Below, in pieces: positions 33,982 through 40,679 of a DNA stretch of 40,679 nucleotides (positions are counted from its first letter, which is position 1; the number at the start of each line of letters is the position of its first letter). Source of the DNA: Gammaproteobacteria bacterium (GTDB lineage: Bacteria; Pseudomonadota; Gammaproteobacteria; Chromatiales; Chromatiaceae); NCBI GenBank assembly GCA_020445205.1, contig JAGRHA010000340.1, positions 1-40,679 on the forward strand, given 5' to 3'. The translations under genes and the position numbers were made by a program. The notes below the pieces were generated by a model. The model was not told where the DNA came from and ran no database searches. It was given only the letters and a program-made list of their open reading frames with translations.

Positions 33982-34512
33982 TCACTGCAACAGTTCGCGC
34001 AGTTTTTCGCGCGCACGGAACAGCCGGGTGCCGGCGCCACCGACCGAGATGCCAAGGTGGTCGGCAATCTCTTTCTGCGAGTAGCCGTGGATGACCTGCA
34101 TCAGCAGGGGTTCGCGGTATTCCTCGGGCAGCTGCTGCAACGCGCGGCGCAGGGTGAAGGCCTCCGTCGAGGTGTCGTAATCGACGCGTGCCGCGGGCAG
34201 CTCTTCGGTCGGTACTTCGCTCGCCGGCAGCGTCTTGCGTTCGAAGCGGCGTGCATTTTCGCGACGCAGGATGGTCAGCAGCCAGCCTTTCGCCGCTTTC
34301 GGGTCCTGCAAGCTGTCGATCGACTTCCACGCCCGCATGAGGGTTTCCTGCACCAGGTCGTCGGCGACGCTGCGATCGCCGCTGATCCAGTACGCATAGC
34401 GGAACAGGTCGGTCATGTATTCGCCGACCAGCGCGTTGAAGCGCTGCTCGCGGCTCGGCGCACGCGCAGCGGTGTCGAGGGTGGTGATCGGGGCGGTAAG
34501 TGTACTGGCCAT
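33982..34512 (-). CDS. Orphan ECF-family RNA polymerase sigma factor
   Basis: A 176-residue ECF sigma factor. Region 2 is [27 protein letters not shown], and region 4 is LPEEYREPLLMQVIHGYSQKEIADHLGI, followed by the unusual SVGGAGTRLFRAREKL in place of the usual VGTVMSRL. It is a paralogue of the sigma factor at 10913-11416, sharing the YDTS linker and the region-4 core. No anti-sigma gene lies downstream or upstream. A dyad is present about 30 bases before its start. It could be controlled by the DUF3379-like anti-sigma of its paralogue or at transcription; neither is shown. Confidence 0.9.
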   Translation of the reverse strand: MASTLTAPITTLDTAARAPSREQRFNALVGEYMTDLFRYAYWISGDRSVADDLVQETLMRAWKSIDSLQDPKAAKGWLLTILRRENARRFERKTLPASEVPTEELPAARVDYDTSTEAFTLRRALQQLPEEYREPLLMQVIHGYSQKEIADHLGISVGGAGTRLFRAREKLRELLQ

Positions 34513-34539
34513 CGTGCTCTTCCTTATCGGCGAATGTGT

Positions 34540-34551
34540 TGACAGTTGTCA
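34540..34551. promoter_or_regulatory. Dyad upstream of the orphan ECF sigma gene
   Basis: TGACA (34540-34544) and TGTCA (34547-34551) form an inverted repeat 28-39 bases upstream of the sigma start codon. TGTCAACA on the reverse strand resembles ECF -35 elements, so it may be an operator or an autoregulated promoter. The evidence is position and symmetry only. Confidence 0.35.
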
Positions 34552-34625
34552 GACACAGAGCACCAGGCGTGCCAGTTTTTAAGATGTTGATTTCGCTATA
34601 TTTATTTTCGTGTTGAACAAAAGAT

Positions 34626-34655
34626 GGTAACGTTTCGTTATAACGAAACGTTACC
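34626..34655. repeat. Perfect 30-bp palindrome
   Basis: The half-site GGTAACGTTTCGTTA is followed immediately by its exact reverse complement, with no spacer. It lies between the 3' end of the sigma-54 regulator and the promoter of the orphan sigma gene. Read on the reverse strand it is followed by ATCTTTTGTT, so it could terminate the regulator transcript. The symmetry over three helical turns would equally suit a dimeric regulator. A second small stem (GGTGCC/GGCACC, 34674-34690) lies between it and the regulator stop. Confidence 0.7.
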
Positions 34656-34697
34656 CGTCTATCGTCATGTTCGGGTGCCGGCGGGGCACCGTCGTCG

Positions 34698-36050
34698 TCA
34701 CGTGCGAGGGGGCAGGTGGAGGTCGTACTTGTCGATCTTGCGGTCGAGTGCTGGCCGTGAAATGCCGAGGATCTCGCAGCTGCGTCCCTTGTGCCCCCCC
34801 GTGTGGTCGAGCACGCGCTGGATATGCGCCGCCTCGACCTCGTCGAGCGACGCCAGTGCAGTCACTCCCTCGTCGGCCGGCGTCGCCGGCGTGTCGACCG
34901 TTCCACGCAGACGGATGTGATCCGCTGCGATCTGCCCGTCACGTGCGAACACCAGCGCCTGCGTCAGCACGTTCTCGAGTTCGCGCACATTGCCCGGCCA
35001 GTCGTGCTGCTGAAGGCGCGTCAGCGCCGGCCGCGACAGCTTCGGTACGCTGTGCTTGTGTTGATGCGCGGCACGTTCGAGCAATGCTGTGGCGAGCAGT
35101 GGAATGTCCTCGCGGCGTTCACGCAGCGGTGGCAATTCGATGTCGATCACATTGAGGCGGTAGGCGAGGTCCTCGCGGAACAGGCCTTCGCGTGCGCGTG
35201 CGAACAGGTCGCGGTGGGTCGCCGCGACGATGCGCGCGGAAACCTCGATCGAGCGCGTGCCGCCGACGCGTTCGATGGTGCGTTCCTGCAATGCGCGCAG
35301 CAACTTGGCCTGCAGAGGTGGCGCGAGTTCGGCGATCTCGTCGAGGAACAGTGTGCCGTCCTCGGCCAGCTCGAACTTGCCCGGCTTGCTGCGATCCGCG
35401 CCTGTGAAAGCCCCCTTCTCGTGGCCGAACAATTCGCTTTCGAGCAGCGTGTCGACAATCGCCGCACAGTTCACAGCAATGAACGCGCCGCGTCGTCCGC
35501 TGTGCTGGTGGATCAGGCGTGCGACGATTTCCTTGCCCGTGCCGGATTCGCCACTGATCAGGACGTTGGCGCTGTTGCCGGCGCACAGCGCGATCTGCTT
35601 GCTGACCGCGAGCATCGCCGCGCTGCGTCCGACGAGTTCACGCAGCGGCGCCGCGGACGCCGCGACCGCGCTTTCCACCTCCGGTTCGTCGCGCGCCAGC
35701 ACCTTGTCGATGGTTTGTTGCAGCGCCTCGGTATTGAGTGGCTTGTGGACGAAATCGCGTGCCCCGGCCTTGATCGCATGGATGGCGAGCTCGAGATCGT
35801 GCTGCCCCGTCATCATCACGATCGCGGTGTCCGGTGCTTGCGTGACGAGGCGCGGCAGCAGGTCGATGCCTTCGCCATCGGGTAGTTGCTGGTCGAGCAG
35901 GATGAGATCGAATGCCGCCGCGCCGGCCTGCGCCGCACCGTCACTGCAGTTGCCGGCCTGCGCCACGTCGAAGCCCTAGTCCTCGAAATGCAGGGCCAGC
36001 ATCTGGCTCAGCGCGGGATCGTCTTCGATGATCAGCAGGCGTCTGGACAT
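34698..36050 (-). pseudogene. Sigma-54-dependent response regulator broken by an amber codon
   Basis: Read through, this frame encodes a 450-position NtrC-type regulator. The receiver begins MSRRLLIIEDDPALSQMLAL, followed by an AAA+ domain with Walker A GESGTGKE, the GAFTGA loop, and a C-terminal Fis-type HTH ([23 protein letters not shown]). Codon 25 (35976-35978) is TAG, between HFED and GFDVAQAG. The longest intact piece starts at a GTG (35966) and has 422 residues. It keeps the phosphoacceptor Asp ([11 protein letters not shown]) but lacks the acidic pair (EDD) needed for phosphorylation. It may be inactive, constitutively active, or a sequencing artefact. A CAG-to-TAG change is the simplest explanation. 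No sensor kinase lies beside it. Confidence 0.85.
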
Positions 36051-36105
36051 AGCGTGATCTTAGCCTGTGGGGCGAGCTGCACGTCTCGTCGTGGACGTGA
36101 CGGCT

Positions 36106-37095
36106 TCATGGGGTGGCGCAGCCGCGCGCGTCGACCGGCGTGCCTTCGGGCGTCGCCAGGCAGTCGTCTATGCCATCGGCCACCCCGTCCTTGTCGGTGT
36201 CCAGGCTGCAGCCGGCGCGATCCACATGTGCTGCCCGCGGGGTATTCGCGCACAGGTCGCGTGCATTTACGACCCCATCGCCATCGCTGTCATGGTCGTC
36301 GCCGACAGTGCAGCCCTGCCGATCGACCACGGCGCCGGCGCCGGATCCCGGACAACGGTCGTCGCGGTTGGCGACCCCGTCGCCATCGCAGTCGGCGTCG
36401 CAGCCGCCTGTGGCAACGGCCGGCGGCAGCGGCAGGCGTTGGGCGGCCGGCCGTGGCGCCACCACCACCGTGTCGCGAGGCGGCGGCGTGGCGCGCGGGG
36501 TGGTGTCAGCGCCCGGGTGTGGCGGCGGCTCCGCGTCAGTGACGCGAAAACGGATCTCGAAGGTGAGGTTGTTCACCTGCTCGGCGTGAAAACTCACAGA
36601 ATTGCCGCGTCTGACCCAGTTGCCCTCGCGGTTCGACTCGTAGCTGAGCGGCTCGATGTTGTCGGGCAGTATCCAGGTGTAGGTGAACGCGTCGTAGTCG
36701 TCCGGCGCATACCAGATACCGTAGCGCCCCTGCGCATTTTTGTGCCCGTCCCAGCTCTTGAACAGCCATTCGCCGTTACCGGTCGCCGTCAGCTGGGTGT
36801 CGTCGAAGCGCCCGGGATAGATGACCGTAAAGCCGCCGCTGTCGAAACTCAGGATGTTGACGTCGGTGCGCGAGCGGTCGTCCCAGTCGAACTGCTGCGG
36901 CTGGACGTGGCGCAGATCCTCACGGTGCACGGATTTGTCGACATAGAAACGATGGTTCGTGGCGGCAGTGCGCAGTGCGCGTTCGAGCAGATAACTGCGA
37001 CCGTCCGGTTGCAGGAAATAGATGGTTTCGCTGACCACGCGCGCCGAGGCGGGCAGTGGGACGAGGAGCAGCAGAGCGAAATAGAACGTTCGCAT
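36106..37095 (-). CDS. Exported protein with thrombospondin type-3 repeats
   Basis: A 329-residue protein with a signal peptide (MRTFYFALLLLVPLPASA). An N-terminal domain of about 180 residues that I do not recognise (RVVSETIYFLQPDGRSYLLERAL; WILPDNIEPLSYES) is followed by a Pro-rich linker. Then come three Asp-rich calcium-binding TSP3 repeats (CDGDGVANRDDRCPG; DSDGDGVVNARDLC; DTDKDGVADGIDDC). TSP3 repeats often lead into an OmpA-like peptidoglycan-binding domain, but here the protein simply stops. The start at 37095 is chosen because it gives the signal peptide. It is probably periplasmic or outer-membrane associated. Confidence 0.8.
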   Translation of the reverse strand: MRTFYFALLLLVPLPASARVVSETIYFLQPDGRSYLLERALRTAATNHRFYVDKSVHREDLRHVQPQQFDWDDRSRTDVNILSFDSGGFTVIYPGRFDDTQLTATGNGEWLFKSWDGHKNAQGRYGIWYAPDDYDAFTYTWILPDNIEPLSYESNREGNWVRRGNSVSFHAEQVNNLTFEIRFRVTDAEPPPHPGADTTPRATPPPRDTVVVAPRPAAQRLPLPPAVATGGCDADCDGDGVANRDDRCPGSGAGAVVDRQGCTVGDDHDSDGDGVVNARDLCANTPRAAHVDRAGCSLDTDKDGVADGIDDCLATPEGTPVDARGCATP

Positions 37096-37161
37096 GAATG
37101 AGTTGGCGGCAGACAGAGCGTGGATTGCACGCATTCGACCGCGTCGTGTCAACGTTGCAGG

Positions 37162-38112
37162 TCAGCGGCTTCGCAGCAGCCAGCAGCGATGCGGCGTGTG
37201 GCGGCGGAAGTCGAGCGGCACGGTCTGCTGCGTGATCTCGTCGACGGCGGCGAGCTCGTCGACGCGTGGATCGAGCTTGAAGCCCTGCCGATTGTTGGAA
37301 AACAGCAGCTCGCCACCGGGTGCGAGCAGCGCGAGCGTATCGGCGAGCAGTTGTAGCTGGTCGCGTTGCACGTCGAAGGTGTCCTGCATGCGCTTGGAAT
37401 TGGAGAAGCTCGGCGGGTCGAGCACGATCAGGTCGAAGCGTGCGCCGGCACGCCGCATGCGCTGCAAAAAGGCGAGGACGTCGGACTGCACGAAGCTGTG
37501 ACGCGCCGCGTCATGGAGGCCGTTGTGCACGAGGTTGCGCTGGCTCCACGCCTGATAGGTGTGCGACATGTCGACCGTGACGCTGCGACGTGCACCGCCG
37601 GCGGCCGCGTAGGCGGTGAAGCTGCCGGTGTACGCGAACAGGTTGAGAAACGTCTTGCCCGCAGCGCGTTCGCGGATCATCTGCCGCGAGTCGCGGTGGT
37701 CGAGGAACAGCCCGGTATCGAGGTAGCGCGCGAGGTTGACCTCGAAGCGCAAGCCCCGTTCGCCCACCGTGAACGACGGTGCGTGGTCGTCGAGCCGCTC
37801 GTACTGACTGCTGCCGCGCTGGCGCCGCCGGACCTTGAGCACGACCTGGGCCAACGGCAGGTCGAGCGTCTGTGCCAGTACCTCGCGCATCGCCCCGAGC
37901 TGCGAATCCGTGAGTGGACGGCGCTTCTCGAACACCTGCACATGCAGCCATTCGCCGTAACGGTCGATGGCCAGCGGAAACTCCGGCATGTCGCGGTCGT
38001 AGAGGCGGTATGCCTCCAGGCCCTCGCGGCGCGCCCATTTGTCGAGTTGGCGGCGGTTCTTCTGTACCCGGTTGGCGAGATGCTGCGGGTCGATCTGCGT
38101 GGTGTCGTTCAC
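37162..38112 (-). CDS. RlmK-type rRNA methyltransferase (standalone)
   Basis: A 316-residue class I SAM methyltransferase. It resembles the C-terminal RlmK half of E. coli RlmKL, which makes m7G2069 in 23S rRNA. The SAM motif is FLNLFAYTGSFTAYAAAGG, then VTVDMS, and motif IV is LIVLDPPSFSNSKRM. The N-terminal NRVQKNRRQLDKWARREGLEAYRLYDRDMPEF is characteristic. The RlmL half is not nearby. A GTG at 38112 overlaps the stop of the upstream DUF423 gene (GTGA), so it is translationally coupled; a GTG at 38136 is an alternative. Confidence 0.85.
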   Translation of the reverse strand: MNDTTQIDPQHLANRVQKNRRQLDKWARREGLEAYRLYDRDMPEFPLAIDRYGEWLHVQVFEKRRPLTDSQLGAMREVLAQTLDLPLAQVVLKVRRRQRGSSQYERLDDHAPSFTVGERGLRFEVNLARYLDTGLFLDHRDSRQMIRERAAGKTFLNLFAYTGSFTAYAAAGGARRSVTVDMSHTYQAWSQRNLVHNGLHDAARHSFVQSDVLAFLQRMRRAGARFDLIVLDPPSFSNSKRMQDTFDVQRDQLQLLADTLALLAPGGELLFSNNRQGFKLDPRVDELAAVDEITQQTVPLDFRRHTPHRCWLLRSR

Positions 38113-38492
38113 GGCCTGCGGCGCATGGCGAACCACGCCAGGAGCGCCCAGCCGAGCAGAAATGCCGTGCCGCCGAACGGCGTGATCGCGCCGAGCCAGC
38201 GGATATCGGTCAGTGCCAGGATGTACAGGCTGCCGGAAAACAGCAGGATTCCGGTCGCGAATGCCCAGCCCGACCAGCGCAGCAGCTTCGACGTCGTACT
38301 GCGGTCACCGAGCAGGCCGACGACGAGCAGGGCGATGGCGTGGATCGCCTGATAGTGCACGCCGGTGCGGAATGCCTCGAGCAGGCCGCTGCTGAGCAGG
38401 TCTTTGAGCGCATGTGCGGCGAACGCGCCGAAGGCCACGGCGAGAAATCCATTGATCGCGCCGATGGCGATGAAGTGGCGCAGCGGATTCAC
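38109..38492 (-). CDS. DUF423 family membrane protein
   Basis: A 127-residue protein with four hydrophobic segments. NPLRHFIAIGAINGFLAVAFGAFAAHAL, YQAIHAIALL and TPFGGTAFLLGWALLAW match DUF423 proteins, whose function is unknown. GTG at 38492 gives the family start; the longer frame upstream has no similarity. It is coupled by GTGA to the RlmK-type methyltransferase gene. Confidence 0.9.
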   Translation of the reverse strand: MNPLRHFIAIGAINGFLAVAFGAFAAHALKDLLSSGLLEAFRTGVHYQAIHAIALLVVGLLGDRSTTSKLLRWSGWAFATGILLFSGSLYILALTDIRWLGAITPFGGTAFLLGWALLAWFAMRRRP

Positions 38493-38619
38493 GTGCGCGC
38501 ACCCGCGGCTGAGGGGGCTGTCCCCGGCGTGGAAATCTGGCGCGCCGCGCAACGGGCGCGGTGGGCGTCGTGGCGGGTGGGCAGCGGCGTCGGCATGGTC
38601 GGTGGCTTCAATGCGGCAC

Positions 38620-39171
38620 TCAATGGGCGTCGAGCCGGCCGAGTTCGTCGAGGATCTGCAGTACCAGCTGGCGTCCCCGCGTATCCATGCGCTGGCACAG
38701 GCAGTCGGCATCGCGTTCGCCGTTGATCAACGGCCGGATCACCCCGGCGACGCGGCTCATGTCACCGCCGACGCGACTCATCTGCTCCGCCATCTGGCCA
38801 ATCAGGCTCAGGGCCTGGACATCGCCGCGCCCAGCGGCGTGGATCATGTGCGCGAGACCGGGGGCGGCCAGTGCCGGATCGGCCTTGCGCGCCGGATCCG
38901 GCAATGTCGAGGCGTCCTGCAGTCCGCGCAGGATGGCGCCGGCGATCGCGCGGTCTTCTTCGTCGAGCCCGCCGAGCAGGGTCACGTCGCGCTGGCCGCC
39001 GGCAATCTCGCGCACGGCGGCAGACAGCTCCTGCCACCCGTTGTCCTGCGCTGTCTGCAGCAGCTCGTCGAGTCGCGGGCGCAGGTCGGCGTTTTGCAGA
39101 CACGCAACCGCCTCGCAGATGAATGCGGCATGCGACTGGACGATCTGTTGTTCGCGCTCGGGGATCTGCAT
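38620..39171 (-). CDS. Conserved hypothetical helical protein
   Basis: A 183-residue protein without signal peptide or membrane segment, predicted mostly helical (EREQQIVQSHAAFICEAVACLQ, GWQELSAAVREIAGG, SLIGQMAEQMSRVGGDMSRVAGVIRPLINGE). It has several Cys residues (ICEAVAC, CLC). I do not recognise a family. It lies in the same direction between the thioredoxin-HEAT gene and DUF423. The ATG at 39171 (MQIPERE) is chosen over an upstream GTG, but the ribosome binding site is weak. Confidence 0.65.
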   Translation of the reverse strand: MQIPEREQQIVQSHAAFICEAVACLQNADLRPRLDELLQTAQDNGWQELSAAVREIAGGQRDVTLLGGLDEEDRAIAGAILRGLQDASTLPDPARKADPALAAPGLAHMIHAAGRGDVQALSLIGQMAEQMSRVGGDMSRVAGVIRPLINGERDADCLCQRMDTRGRQLVLQILDELGRLDAH

Positions 39172-39295
39172 CGCGGCGTGGTCTGGCGGCCTCGGATCGC
39201 AGCGCCCGCACACGGCGCCGCGTAGTGGATTCGGTTGTCATCACCGGCGCGCACAGCATAATCGCGCCCCGGCATGATTTCGACTGCGACGTTGC

Positions 39296-39931
39296 TCAGT
39301 CCGACGCGGCCAGCGACTCGGCGGCGATTTCACGTACTTCGTGATCGGGGTCCCCGAGCAGCCGCTGCAGACGCTCGCGGGCCGCATCGCTCGCTGCGAG
39401 CCCGAGGAAATGCGCGGCGTCGGCGCGAACCTGGGGTTGCGTGTCGTCGGCCATGGCCAGCAGGCGCTCCGTGGCGGTCGCCGGCAGGCCGTCGGGTGCC
39501 AGTTCTTCGACTACCGCACCGACGCCGATGCGCACGGCATACGGGGTGTCGAGATCGGCGGCGAGGTCGAGCAGCGGCAACAGCAGTGCGGGCGAACGGC
39601 GGCAGGCCGAGATCACCACGTCGAGCTGCCCGCTGGCGAGACTGTCGCTGAGATAGTGGCGCATGCCTTCGTCGCTGCCGGCGCGCGTGATCCACGTCGT
39701 GATCTCGGCCGGCGTGTGTGCGCCACTGAGCTCGAACGGGCCGATGCGGAACCAGGGTACGCCGCGTACCCCGCGTTCGGCGGCAAGTTCGGGATGGGCG
39801 ACGATACTGACGACGTCGACACGACCCAGCCGGCCCCGCTTGAGCTCGTCGGTGAGCGCGGCGAGTACCACGGGGCAGTGCACGCAGCCGGGAGCAAGCA
39901 GCAATTCGGCGTCTGGGACAGCGGATGGCAT
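39296..39931 (-). CDS. Thioredoxin-like domain fused to HEAT repeats
   Basis: A 211-residue cytoplasmic protein. Residues 5-85 are thioredoxin-like, with a redox-type Cys-x-x-Cys in LAPGCVHCPVVLAALTDEL and a cis-Pro motif GVPWF. The C-terminal half has HEAT-like repeats (ERLLAMADDTQPQVRADAAHFLGLA; ERLQRLLGDPDHEVREIAAESLA). The combination suggests a thiol-active adaptor. No partner is identified. It starts beside the aprB leader, divergently, so both genes could answer to the same regulator. Confidence 0.8.
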   Translation of the reverse strand: MPSAVPDAELLLAPGCVHCPVVLAALTDELKRGRLGRVDVVSIVAHPELAAERGVRGVPWFRIGPFELSGAHTPAEITTWITRAGSDEGMRHYLSDSLASGQLDVVISACRRSPALLLPLLDLAADLDTPYAVRIGVGAVVEELAPDGLPATATERLLAMADDTQPQVRADAAHFLGLAASDAARERLQRLLGDPDHEVREIAAESLAASD

Positions 39932-40352
39932 GGCGGGTGTCTCCAGGTCGATCTCGACCTCTTTGTTATAGGCACGTACAGGTCACGTCCGTATGATCGC
40001 GCACCTCAATGATGCACGACCAAAATTTGTCTTGGAAAACAACATTTTGATCTGCTGTATTAGAAAAAGAAATAAGGCTAATTTATGCCATCCGGCCGTA
40101 AAACTGTTTGGCCTTTTTTCCTTGCGATAACTATGTTTACCCACCCCGAGGCCCCGCCGGGCGCCCGTGTTCGCAAAAACGAGCGCATTTGTCTGGCAGC
40201 AGGTCGGCTATCCGGAAGCCCGGTTGCCAGACACGCAGGGCCATCAGAATAGAAGCCGCCGGAACGAGCATGTTCGCACCGACGGGTTTCTTAGCGAAAT
40301 GTCGCCCCCGGGCGGCCTCAACACTGCAGTGTAACCTCAGGAGAAATCATCG
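39932..40352 (+). promoter_or_regulatory. Long structured intergenic region and leader of aprB
   Basis: No gene is evident in this 421-base gap. A weak promoter is possible (TTGGAA 40032-40037, TGTATT 40056-40061, 18-base spacing) in the AT-rich part around 40015-40085. The transcript would have a leader of about 280 bases. It contains GGCC...GGCC followed by six Ts (40094-40119), which looks like a weak attenuator, and a palindrome CGGGCGCCCG (40158-40167). A 9-bp stem TGTCTGGCA/TGCCAGACA (40190-40198 with 40225-40233) follows. These might control sulfur-oxidation gene expression, but I recognise no known riboswitch. Confidence 0.45.
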
Positions 40353-40679
40353 ATTCCTTCATTCGTACGTACCGATAAGTGCGATGGCTGTAAGGGCCAC
40401 GACAAGACGGCGTGCATGTATATCTGCCCGCACGACTTGATGAAACTGGACAAGGACGGTTCTGAAACCGGCCATGCCATGAAGTCGTACAACCAGGAGC
40501 CGGAGCAGTGCTGGGAGTGCTACTCCTGCATCAAGATCTGCCCGCAGAACGCCATCGAAGCACGTCCGTATGCTGACATCGTTCCGCTCGGCGCATCGGT
40601 TCAGCCGCTGCGTGGCACCGATTCCATCATGTGGACCATCAAGTTCCGCAACGGCACCATGAAGCGCTTCAAGTTCCCG
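40353..40679 (+). CDS. aprB: Adenylylsulfate reductase beta subunit, N-terminal part
   Basis: The first 109 residues of AprB, the iron-sulfur subunit of APS reductase, run off the right edge. In sulfur oxidisers this enzyme works in reverse, converting sulfite and AMP to APS. The two [4Fe-4S] motifs are CDGC...CMYIC and CWECYSCIKICP. The protein begins PSFVRTDKCDGCKGHDK after an ATT codon at 40353-40355, where other AprB proteins have ATG. The frame has a stop at 40332-40334 and no ATG, GTG or TTG between. AGGAG (40339-40343) is nine bases from ATT, so this is probably a rare ATT start or a single-base change. The alpha subunit (aprA) is expected downstream. Confidence 0.95.
   Translation, partial: MPSFVRTDKCDGCKGHDKTACMYICPHDLMKLDKDGSETGHAMKSYNQEPEQCWECYSCIKICPQNAIEARPYADIVPLGASVQPLRGTDSIMWTIKFRNGTMKRFKFP

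Noticed and set aside
37366..38352. 328-codon forward open frame
   Set aside because: Antisense to the RlmK-type methyltransferase, which has SAM motifs.
40108..40440. 110-codon forward frame across the aprB leader
   Set aside because: Starts with TTG without a ribosome binding site and overlaps aprB in another frame; the sequence is Arg-rich shadow protein.
1..40679. tRNA, rRNA, CRISPR arrays, prophage
   Set aside because: I looked for cloverleaf-like ends, repeat-spacer patterns and phage genes in the gaps and found none.

Overview
The window looks like a stretch of chromosome from a GC-rich, sulfur-oxidising gammaproteobacterium of the Chromatiales / purple-sulfur type. The clearest marker is the right edge, which enters aprB (adenylylsulfate reductase beta subunit). 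A SoxXA-binding-like protein and three periplasmic DsrE-like domains point the same way. I see no phage, plasmid, insertion sequence, CRISPR array or tRNA. Most of it is housekeeping DNA, with a few unusual accessory clusters. All annotation was made by reading the sequence; no database search was run.

Layout. 1-482: a VanZ-like membrane protein running off the left edge. 574-6369: a glycine-controlled operon (promoter, tandem glycine riboswitch, terminator, gcvT, gcvH, gcvPA, tpx, gcvPB, dgkA). 6389-6750: an opposing small exported SoxXA-binding-like gene with its terminator. 6996-10184: a PfkB kinase followed by molybdopterin genes moeA-moaD-moaE and a zinc-ribbon gene. 10110-11416: an ECF sigma / anti-sigma pair. 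11475-15998: a tightly overlapped operon encoding YyaL (DUF255), a second ECF sigma, an anti-sigma factor fused to a DsrE-like domain, and two separate exported DsrE-like proteins. 16163-20612: a small exported protein, a HerA-like ATPase, a YpfJ-type zinc metalloprotease, rlmI and an XRE regulator. 20753-24702: an anchored protein of unknown function, lgt-thyA, a 47-residue acidic protein behind an FNR-like site, and folA. 24716-29982: a three-gene export operon (LolA-like protein, outer-membrane protein, PAS-RND-HTH fusion). 30207-33099: divergent speE and speA. 33325-36050: a TPR protein, a third and orphan ECF sigma, and a sigma-54 response regulator broken by an amber codon. 36106-39931: a thrombospondin-repeat protein, an RlmK-type methyltransferase, DUF423, an unknown protein and a thioredoxin-HEAT fusion. 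39932-40679: a long AT-rich, structured leader and the start of aprB, which appears to use ATT as initiator.

How the genes may work together. The glycine cleavage genes feed one-carbon units to thyA and folA. The moe/moa genes supply molybdenum cofactor. The most unusual system is the YyaL / ECF / anti-sigma-DsrE / DsrE / DsrE operon. From its architecture I infer an envelope sensor for sulfur or thiol state: the DsrE domain with its conserved cysteine would sit in the periplasm on the anti-sigma factor, accompanied by two free periplasmic paralogues. Also worth attention are the PAS-RND-HTH protein, the nonsense-interrupted regulator, a perfect 30-bp palindrome and the non-canonical aprB start.
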